Assembly (NCBI GenBank): GCA_002410755.1
Contig: DHOL01000069.1
Coordinates: 1-5,699 of the forward strand
Length of the DNA stretch: 5,699 bases
DNA from: Ruminococcaceae bacterium UBA5391
Lineage (GTDB): Bacteria > Bacillota > Clostridia > Oscillospirales > Acutalibacteraceae
Reading direction: 5' to 3'
A program made the translations under genes and the position numbers. This document shows, in pieces, positions 1 through 5,699 of this stretch. Each line of letters starts with the position of its first letter. Position 1 is the stretch's first letter. The notes beneath the pieces are model-generated. The model did not search any database. It was not told where the DNA came from and saw only the letters and a program-made list of their open reading frames with translations.

Positions 1-35
1 CGAACCGAACGCTCTCCCAGCTGAGCTACAGGCCC
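1..35 (-). tRNA. 5' part of a tRNA gene, probably tRNA-Ala (anticodon CG-, likely CGC); truncated by the window edge
   Basis: Read on the minus strand, this is the 5' half of a canonical tRNA. It shows the acceptor strand GGGCCTG, then TA at positions 8-9, and a D stem GCTC/GAGC around the eight-base loop AGCTGGGA. G26 follows, then the anticodon-stem strand TTCGG and the loop start TTCG. That numbering puts C at position 34 and G at position 35. The anticodon is therefore CGN, leaving Ala (CGC), Thr (CGT), Pro (CGG) or Ser (CGA). The D-arm layout argues against a serine tRNA. Alanine fits best by general resemblance, but the third anticodon base, the variable loop and the T arm lie outside the window. 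The gene runs in the same direction as addA and has its own promoter just upstream. Confidence 0.85.
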
Positions 36-68
36 ATAATCTTCTTTTCTTATCCCGCAACGTTTGCT

Positions 69-97
69 ATTATATCACGCAGGTAAGATAATTGCAA
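69..97 (-). promoter_or_regulatory. Sigma-A type extended -10 promoter driving the tRNA gene
   Basis: On the minus strand there is a -35 element TTGCAA (92-97), a 17 bp spacer, and a perfect -10 TATAAT (69-74). The -10 is preceded by TGA, giving an extended -10 (TGnTATAAT). Transcription should start roughly seven bases further on, near position 62. That would leave a short leader of about 25-30 nt before the mature tRNA 5' end at 35. The spacing and the consensus -10 are typical of strong stable-RNA promoters in Firmicutes. The promoter lies in the 104 bp gap after the addA stop codon. I see no convincing hairpin-plus-U-tract terminator in that gap, so some addA transcripts may also read through into the tRNA. 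Confidence 0.8.
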
Positions 98-139
98 GAC
101 AAAAAGCAAGAAGAGCAATCGTAGAATAAATACACATAA

Positions 140-3100
140 TTAAACTTTTCCTTTAATTTCGGTGTTCAGATAGAAAGAATACAAAAGGCATTCTTTAACT
201 CGTTTGCCAGTACAGCGTGTGAGCTCTTCCTGATAAAGGGCAAGCTGCCCACGGTAATGTTCCCAAAGAACAAGCGGATCCCGGATACGGTCTGTTTTAT
301 AATCAACAATTACCAGACTCCCATTCTCCTCAAATACAAGATCAACCGCGCCCTGTAAGACGACTGATTCTTCACTCATCGGTGGCTTAAGCTCCGGTTT
401 CAGGCGTCCAGCAGGGATTTCAGCAGAAAACCGGACTTCCCGTTCATAATGGGGAGAAAGAGATATCCTCTTCATCAGCGGTGAAGCGAAAAAAGCCTTG
501 ATACAGTCCAGGTCAACCGTCTGTGCTTCCGCCGGTGTCAGATATTTCTCCGCGACAAGGCGGCTGAGTTCCTCCTCCGGGTCATCAGCAGCAGCTTTAT
601 AGTCCGCAAACTGCAAGTAAGCATGGAGCGCAGTTCCGCGCTCCGCAGGGGTAAGGCCCTTTTCGTACAGAAAAGCCGGCCGGGAAGTCGCAGCAAACCT
701 GGCCGAAAAAGCGCTCTCCGCCAGTTCAGAAACTGCAGCTTTTGCACAGACACCATGAAGGGCCACATAAGGATACTGATAATCAAGGTTTGCAGCCAAC
801 TTTTTCTCCATGGCAAAGTCAGGCATAGCTTTCGGAATCGGTTCCAACTGAGCGTTTCCTTCCACAGTGCCAGTTGACTGAACCAAACAGATTTTCCAGT
901 GCTCCCTTGCCGGGGATACAACATCATCGGAAACTCCCGCAAGACTGCGGAGTGCTTTTCCGTCCGGGTGTCGGAGAGCACAGAGCAAAAGCCAGTCTGA
1001 AATGCTTTCGGCAGAACCCACCACATACGGTTGAAAACGGTCTCCTTTTGTGAGCTTCATAGCAAGGCTTTCAAGTGTTTTCTGAGGATTCTTAAGCGTT
1101 GAAATCAGAATCAGTTTTTCTTTTGCCCGTGTCATTGCAACGTAAAGCACACGGAGCTCTTCGCTCATTTCGTCGCGTTTCCGTTCGAGGGAAACCGCAG
1201 TATAAGGAAGCGTATCATACCGGATACCGGATACTTCTTTCAGCCGCGCACCAAGGCCAAGCTCCGGATGAAGAAGGACTGACTTTTCTTTTCTGTTAAA
1301 ACGACGTGCACATCCCGCAACAATGCACACCGGAAATTCCAGGCCTTTGGAGCGGTGGATGCTCATGACACGGACAACGTTTGCAGATTCTGTGAGAGAG
1401 GTAGCAGCAGAAAGGTCGCTCTTGCTGCGCCGCATTCGGTTTAAAAAGCGGAGAAAGCCACCCAGCCCATTGTATCCGTTCGCCTCATACCGCTTGGCAT
1501 AGGAAAGCAAAAGCCGGAGGTTTGCAAGACGAAGCTCACCGTTCGGCATGGCCTGGACAGCTTCAAAAAGGCCAGCCTTTTCAAAGACGGTACGGATTAA
1601 GCGGTCGGACGGCATAACAGCGGCCAGCGTTCGGAATGATTCAATCTGCTCACGGAATGCCGTTACCTTTTTGCTACCGTCTTTTGCCGCTTTGACAACT
1701 GCGGGATAAAGCTGCCCCTTCCGGGCATGAATGCGGATTTTTGCCATATCATCTGCTGTAAAGCCATAAATAGGGCTCATCATAACAGAAAGCAGCTGGA
1801 TATCCTGCGACGGATTATCAATCACACTAAGCAGGGAAAGTGCCATTCCAATTTCATAAGTCTCAAAAAAGCCGCCTGTCGTATCTGCCCAGGCAGGGAT
1901 TCCAAGGGAAATCAGCTCACGCACATAATCATGTGCCGGACGGTTGGCACTCCGGAGCAGAACACAAAAGTCTCGGTATTCAGCCGGGCGGAGGCTGCCT
2001 TTTTCGGTAACACGGGGAGTTCCGTCCATCATGCCATAGATTAGTTCAGCAATCCGGCGGCTTTCCGTATGGATGACATCCTGATCATCGTCGTCTGCAC
2101 CCGAAAGGTCCAGTATATCAAGTTCGGCTGCCGGCTCATCACAGGGGGGATACTCCGCTGCGGGAATCAGTTCTTCCTTTTCAGTATAATCAAGCTCTCC
2201 GGTCTGGCGGCTCATCAGCTGACGGAATACAAAATTTACCGCATCTGTTACGCCGGAACGGCTGCGGAAGTTCCGGTCCAGCACAACGCAGGCAGGATAG
2301 GAATCTTTATTCCGATCATAAAGGGGAAATTCCGCACGTTTCCGCAGAAAAATCTGCGGCATTGCCTGACGGAACCGGTAAATGCTTTGCTTTACATCAC
2401 CAACCAGAAAAAGGTTTTCCCCACTGCGGGAAACAGCCTGGAAAATCAGGTCTTGTATTTCATTGGTATCCTGATATTCGTCTACCATAATCTCATCAAA
2501 TGAGGCGGAAAGCTCTTCCGCCTCCGGAGTCCTGGAAAAACCACTTTTCTTTTCCGTAACGAGCAGTTTCAGGGCAAGGTGCTCAAGATCACTGAAATCA
2601 GCCGCACGGCGTTCCCTCTTTTTTTGGCTGAGGATTGCGGAAAAGCGGAGCGTAACACGGAACAGCATCTTAACGGTCGGGCAAAGGCGGGAAATATCGT
2701 CCCGGCAGTCCTGGTCAGAGGCGCAAAGCCATTCCGCAATCCTTGCCACCGTAGCTTTAACTTCCCTTCGTGCAGCAGAGGCATGGTCTTTGCAGGCATT
2801 CCCGTCGTGCCCGCGCAGGGAGGTAAGCCTCTGTGCCTTGAAATTTGCGGCCAATGACAGAGAGCGGTTCCAATCCTCCTCGCCCAGCACTTCACGGAGC
2901 GTTTCCAGTGCTGACTTATCCGCCCGGAATGCCTCACCGTAAGCAGCTTCCACGTCAGCGTCTTCCTTCATCCGGGCAAGAGCATCGCGAAGTACGGAAA
3001 TGCAGTAATCTGCCGCATCACATGAAAGGGAAAGGACTGCTTTGCCCCAGACGGTTTCCGCAGCAGGCCCCGGATGTTCATAGAGCTTTTCCTTTTCTGC

Positions 3101-3676
3101 AAGCCAGCGTCTCGGGAACGGATGTGAACGGACAAAATCATAGAGCTGCCCCACTGCATCTGCGACAGCACTGTCATCCCGTGATGAGGAAAATGATTCT
3201 ACAAAATCATAAAATGCCGGATCGTCTTTCCCATAAAATTCATCCAGCGTCTCTTCCGCCGCTTCTGAGCGCAAGACGGTGATCTCGCTGTCGTCAAGGA
3301 TACGAAGGTCAGGCGAAACACCGAGCCGGAAAAAGTTCTGCCGCACAAGGTCAGAGCAGAAGCTGTCGATTGTGCTGATGTGTGCGCGGGAAAGCAGAAG
3401 CTGTTGACGTTGCAGGCGCGCATTAAACGGGTCTTTTTCCAAAAGGCGGGATACTTCCGCTGAAATACGGCTTTTCATTTCTGCGGCAGCAACTTTTGTG
3501 AATGTCACCACAAGCAGGCGGTCTGCGTCTGTTGGATGGTCCGGATTTGTGATACGCTCTATCACGCGCTGAACCAATACTGCTGTTTTCCCTGAGCCGG
3601 CAGCCGCTGAAACCAGCAGTGTACCACCGCGGGCATAGATTGCATCTTTTTGGCTTTCTGTCCAGCGCCTGCTCAT
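140..3676 (-). CDS. addA: AddA, ATP-dependent helicase/nuclease subunit A (complete, 1178 aa)
   Basis: AddA is the motor subunit of the AddAB helicase-nuclease, which processes double-strand DNA ends in the cytoplasm for RecA-dependent repair. All superfamily 1A (UvrD/RecB-like) motifs are visible. They are a Q-motif region WTESQ (5-9), Walker A AAAGSGKT (24-31, K30), motif Ia VVTFTKVAAAEM (56-67), HISTIDSFC (99-107), Walker B DEYQDT (399-404), motif III GDVKQSIYRFR (426-436), motif IV LDRNFRS (466-472), motif V SIHRSKGLEFP (772-782) and motif VI LYVAMTRAKE (844-853). The C-terminus is a RecB-family PD-(D/E)XK nuclease: H1018, D1112, D1125 and K1127 in DYKTD, then Q1144 and Y1148 of QxxxY. 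The length is close to Bacillus subtilis AddA (about 1230 aa). The ATG at 3676 is preferred because it overlaps the addB stop as ATGA, has a purine-rich ribosome site five bases upstream, and places the Q motif at the usual distance. The stop is TAA. No disruption or missing catalytic residue is seen. Confidence 0.97.
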   Translation of the reverse strand: MSRRWTESQKDAIYARGGTLLVSAAAGSGKTAVLVQRVIERITNPDHPTDADRLLVVTFTKVAAAEMKSRISAEVSRLLEKDPFNARLQRQQLLLSRAHISTIDSFCSDLVRQNFFRLGVSPDLRILDDSEITVLRSEAAEETLDEFYGKDDPAFYDFVESFSSSRDDSAVADAVGQLYDFVRSHPFPRRWLAEKEKLYEHPGPAAETVWGKAVLSLSCDAADYCISVLRDALARMKEDADVEAAYGEAFRADKSALETLREVLGEEDWNRSLSLAANFKAQRLTSLRGHDGNACKDHASAARREVKATVARIAEWLCASDQDCRDDISRLCPTVKMLFRVTLRFSAILSQKKRERRAADFSDLEHLALKLLVTEKKSGFSRTPEAEELSASFDEIMVDEYQDTNEIQDLIFQAVSRSGENLFLVGDVKQSIYRFRQAMPQIFLRKRAEFPLYDRNKDSYPACVVLDRNFRSRSGVTDAVNFVFRQLMSRQTGELDYTEKEELIPAAEYPPCDEPAAELDILDLSGADDDDQDVIHTESRRIAELIYGMMDGTPRVTEKGSLRPAEYRDFCVLLRSANRPAHDYVRELISLGIPAWADTTGGFFETYEIGMALSLLSVIDNPSQDIQLLSVMMSPIYGFTADDMAKIRIHARKGQLYPAVVKAAKDGSKKVTAFREQIESFRTLAAVMPSDRLIRTVFEKAGLFEAVQAMPNGELRLANLRLLLSYAKRYEANGYNGLGGFLRFLNRMRRSKSDLSAATSLTESANVVRVMSIHRSKGLEFPVCIVAGCARRFNRKEKSVLLHPELGLGARLKEVSGIRYDTLPYTAVSLERKRDEMSEELRVLYVAMTRAKEKLILISTLKNPQKTLESLAMKLTKGDRFQPYVVGSAESISDWLLLCALRHPDGKALRSLAGVSDDVVSPAREHWKICLVQSTGTVEGNAQLEPIPKAMPDFAMEKKLAANLDYQYPYVALHGVCAKAAVSELAESAFSARFAATSRPAFLYEKGLTPAERGTALHAYLQFADYKAAADDPEEELSRLVAEKYLTPAEAQTVDLDCIKAFFASPLMKRISLSPHYEREVRFSAEIPAGRLKPELKPPMSEESVVLQGAVDLVFEENGSLVIVDYKTDRIRDPLVLWEHYRGQLALYQEELTRCTGKRVKECLLYSFYLNTEIKGKV

Positions 3677-5699
3677 TTCTGCTCCCCCCCATTCCTTTCA
3701 AATTCCTTCATGGCCGCGTCGCGGTCCCGTTCTGCCATTTTCCGTACCGGATCATCCTTTTCGTGGCCGCAGATGCTGCTGTATGGGCACCATTTGCAGG
3801 CATCCCAGTTTTTCCCGGTAAGAGGCAGGGCCGTAACGTCGCCGCTGCGAAGTTCTTCCGCCATATTGACAATCAAAGTTTTCAGGTAACTCAACACTGA
3901 CTTTAACTCCTGCTGTGAAACAATATGGTCCTTCTTGTCCGGCAGCCCATTTTTCAGCCTGACCGGCAAATATTCTCCTCCGCCGTTCCGGTCCATGGCA
4001 CGGATAACCTCCGGATCATCGAGCACAAGACCATCCATCCGAAGTTTGCTTTCGGCGGTGGCTTTTAATTTCTGCTCTCCGGCGTCACGCCTTGCCTGCA
4101 CGGAAGGCCGGTCTGCCGGCATATAAAGCACACCGGCAGGGACAAATTTTCCATAGCGCTTCTCCCCGTTTTCACAAAGCGCGGCAAGGTAAATCAGCAT
4201 TTGCATGTCAAGTCCATAAACAACATCGGAAAGGCGGAATTTTTTTTCCCCGGTCTTATAGTCTACAATTCGGAGATAGCGTATCCCATCCCGGTCCATG
4301 AGGTCAACGCGGTCAATCTTGCCATCCACATGCACTTCCCCACCGTCCGGGAGCGGAATGGCCAGCGGTCCAACCGAATCTCCGACTACAAGCTCGAAAT
4401 CTGCCGGATGGAAACAGCTCTGCGCAAGTTCCTCTGCAATATGCAGGGCAACAGTCTGCGCTGAGTCCGCAATCCGCGCAACCAGATAGGCAAAGCGCGG
4501 TGTTTTTGTTCCAAGGCCGCCGTACATCTGCTCCACATATTCTTTCAGGAAGCCAAGGATTGTCCTGTGCAGCTCTTCCGGCGGAAGGCTCAGGATTTTT
4601 CTGCTGCCAAGGTTGCGAAACAGCCGTTCCAGCAGGAAGTGCATCAGGCTCCCATATTCGAGGACATTCATTTCGGCAGCTTTCCGCTCACGGACATTCA
4701 GCCCATAGCGGCAAAAATAAGAAAAGCGGCAGAGTGCAAATTTTTCAATCTGTGTTGCAGAAAGCGCAACGGTATTCCCAAACAGTGCATAAGACACCTG
4801 CCTGTCCTCAAACTGGACCGGCTTTTTTTTCGCGGCACGCTCCACACCGGCAAAACGGTCCTGTGCACCACGCTTCCGGAAAAAGTCTTTCAGGGTAGCA
4901 GAAAGCACATCGTTTGAGCTCCACTTCCGTGCGGCAAGCTCAAATGCCGGCTCATCGGCGCAGGCAAACCAGAGCGGGTTAAAAGACATTTCATCCCGGA
5001 CCGGTATTTTCGGAAGGACGGCGCGTGCCTCATCCGGGATACTAGAGGGTGCAAGCGCCTTCCCGCCTTCATCCGCGGCAGGCCAGGTGATAAAAAGGCG
5101 CTCAGAAGCAATGCTGAGCGCCGAATATGCCAAAAAGCGCTCCCGCAGGGCTGCATTTTCCATGGTATCAGTAAGCGGCAGGCCAAGGCGGATCAGTTTG
5201 CGGCGCTCACTGTCGCTGAACAAACTGTCGCCTCCCGGTGCCAGAGGAAATTCCCCCTGTACGGCACCGATAAGGAATACGACCTTTGGCCCGGCAGCAC
5301 GGATGCGGCTGGCATCGCCGACAGTTACTTCATCCAGCCCCTGCGGGATGCTTGCAATGTTACCCGTGCGGATAACTAGGTGGAGCAGTTCAGCATAACG
5401 GTTACGGGTGATTTTCGTTCTTTCGAGCACAAGCGCCGTTTGGTCAAGTATTTTCATCAGCAAGTCCCAAACGCGCAGTTCGCGCTCCGCAAGCGCCGGA
5501 TTCCCCTCTTCTTCCAAACGCCCGGCGTAACTCCGCAGATTCTCCGCAGCTTTCACGTCACACAGCAGGCGGTAGCAGGCGGCAGCCATCCCTTCACCGT
5601 CTGTATCCGACGTCACATCAGCGAAACGTTTCAGCGGTGCCGCAACTGCTTCACGGCTCTCATTGATATGGTGAAGCATTGCCGTATCCTGCTCCGAAA
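3673..5699 (-). CDS. addB: AddB, ATP-dependent helicase/nuclease subunit B (C-terminal 674 aa; 5' end outside the window)
   Basis: AddB is the partner of AddA. In characterised family members it has a degenerate helicase fold that takes part in Chi recognition, plus a nuclease that cuts the other strand. The reading frame stays open to the window edge (…SEQDTAM…), so the Met at 5679 is internal. AddB is usually about 1150 aa, so some 480 residues, including the N-terminal ATP-binding site, are missing here. Visible parts, in order, are the AddB core with VTVGDASRIR…KVVFLIGAVQGEFP (about 5325-5240) and the helicase-like segment ASERLFITWPAADEGG (about 5110-5060). A linker with KKK at 4822-4830 follows. 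The PD-(D/E)XK nuclease has GSLMH (near 4650), DGKIDRVD (near 4320), DYKTG (D codon 4261-4263) and QMLIY (near 4200). Candidate 4Fe-4S ligands are the Cys at 4729-4731 (FALC) and the CxxCx5C set at 3796-3798, 3787-3789 and 3769-3771, the arrangement known for AddB. The stop TGA overlaps the addA start. Confidence 0.96.
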   Translation of the reverse strand, partial: SEQDTAMLHHINESREAVAAPLKRFADVTSDTDGEGMAAACYRLLCDVKAAENLRSYAGRLEEEGNPALAERELRVWDLLMKILDQTALVLERTKITRNRYAELLHLVIRTGNIASIPQGLDEVTVGDASRIRAAGPKVVFLIGAVQGEFPLAPGGDSLFSDSERRKLIRLGLPLTDTMENAALRERFLAYSALSIASERLFITWPAADEGGKALAPSSIPDEARAVLPKIPVRDEMSFNPLWFACADEPAFELAARKWSSNDVLSATLKDFFRKRGAQDRFAGVERAAKKKPVQFEDRQVSYALFGNTVALSATQIEKFALCRFSYFCRYGLNVRERKAAEMNVLEYGSLMHFLLERLFRNLGSRKILSLPPEELHRTILGFLKEYVEQMYGGLGTKTPRFAYLVARIADSAQTVALHIAEELAQSCFHPADFELVVGDSVGPLAIPLPDGGEVHVDGKIDRVDLMDRDGIRYLRIVDYKTGEKKFRLSDVVYGLDMQMLIYLAALCENGEKRYGKFVPAGVLYMPADRPSVQARRDAGEQKLKATAESKLRMDGLVLDDPEVIRAMDRNGGGEYLPVRLKNGLPDKKDHIVSQQELKSVLSYLKTLIVNMAEELRSGDVTALPLTGKNWDACKWCPYSSICGHEKDDPVRKMAERDRDAAMKEFERNGGEQK
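3682..3690 (-). promoter_or_regulatory. Ribosome binding site of addA, inside the 3' end of addB
   Basis: The minus strand reads GGGGGGGAG, ending five bases before the addA ATG at 3676. The GGAG core matches the anti-Shine-Dalgarno sequence and is correctly spaced. The site is unusual because it sits in a run of seven G inside the last codons of addB (Asn-Gly-Gly-Glu-Gln-Lys-stop). It therefore serves as coding sequence and as ribosome site at once. Together with the ATGA overlap it supports translational coupling of addA to addB and fixes the addA start. Confidence 0.7.
4801..4843 (-). other. Possible -1 frameshift or slippage signal in addB (A AAA AAG with flanking elements)
   Basis: The minus strand has eight A followed by G, read in frame as AAA AAA AAG (Lys-Lys-Lys, 4822-4830). 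The last seven bases (4822-4828) are A AAA AAG in exactly the phase of the well-known dnaX -1 slippery heptamer. A Shine-Dalgarno-like GGAG (4840-4843) lies 11 nt upstream. Immediately downstream, 4801-4821 can fold as CCGGTCC against GGACAGG with one G-A mismatch and a seven-base loop. A -1 slip adds Ala-Gly-Pro-Val and then stops at TGA (4808-4810). That removes the whole nuclease and iron-sulfur region about 30 residues before its first cysteine. The elements are seen in the sequence, but their use is inference. A chance Lys-rich linker remains the simpler explanation. Confidence 0.3.

Noticed and set aside
36..139. Possible intrinsic terminator after addA
   Set aside because: Only a 5 bp inverted repeat with a 19-base loop was found. 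The T-rich stretches are scattered and do not follow a GC-rich stem.
538..1026. A 162-codon minus-strand frame overlapping addA in another frame
   Set aside because: It falls in the region coding for the AddA C-terminal linker and nuclease start, is rich in Arg, Leu and Ser as expected for an out-of-frame reading, and resembles no family I know.
2069..3282. Open frames of 144 and 145 codons on the plus strand (2069-2503 and 2845-3282), opposite addA
   Set aside because: They lie wholly within the strongly supported addA gene. Their translations have low-complexity, shadow-like composition with no recognisable domain. I saw no convincing ribosome site or promoter for them.
4201..4464. Plus-strand frame of 87 codons opposite the addB nuclease
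   Set aside because: It is antisense to conserved catalytic codons and has no supporting start signals or protein similarity.
5677..5679. Met codon that could be taken as the start of a 668-residue protein
   Set aside because: The frame is open upstream to the window edge (…SEQDTA), and the sequence here matches the middle of AddB, not its N-terminus. The real start is outside the window.
1..5699. CRISPR arrays, insertion sequences, toxin-antitoxin or defence modules, riboswitches
   Set aside because: No spaced direct repeats, terminal inverted repeats, transposase motifs or structured leader were seen. The window is almost filled by addB and addA.

Overview
This window carries one double-strand-break repair locus, transcribed entirely on the minus strand. 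In the order of transcription it holds the 3' part of addB (from the right edge), a complete addA, about 100 bp of spacer with a strong promoter, and the first 35 nt of a tRNA gene that is cut by the left edge. The organism is probably a Firmicute, most likely a clostridial or ruminococcal-type anaerobe. This rests on the use of AddAB rather than RecBCD, the addB-addA gene order, and the similarity to Bacillus/Clostridium AddA and AddB motifs. Base composition looks moderate, not extremely AT-rich. The genus cannot be settled from this sequence.

Region by region: 3673-5699 (minus) encodes the last 674 residues of AddB, including the C-terminal PD-(D/E)XK nuclease and all four candidate iron-sulfur cysteines. 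Its start codon and its N-terminal ATP-binding site lie beyond the right edge. 140-3676 (minus) encodes the whole AddA, 1178 residues, with an intact set of superfamily 1 helicase motifs and an intact C-terminal nuclease. The two genes overlap by four bases (ATGA), so they are almost certainly translated from one message with coupling. 36-139 is intergenic and contains a near-consensus extended -10 promoter directed at the tRNA. 1-35 is the 5' half of that tRNA, whose anticodon begins CG.

The proteins would form the AddAB helicase-nuclease. It loads on double-strand ends, unwinds with the AddA motor, and cuts both strands using one nuclease domain in each subunit until a Chi-like signal is read. 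It then leaves a 3' single strand for RecA. Everything needed for this that should lie in the window is present and looks intact.

I found no previously undescribed system. The most interesting leads are homopolymer runs in slippage-prone phase. One is an A AAA AAG heptamer in addB, with a Shine-Dalgarno-like GGAG upstream and a hairpin downstream, which would truncate AddB just before its nuclease domain. Another is a G7 run at the addB/addA junction, where a single slip would fuse AddB to AddA. Both are hypotheses and may be chance.
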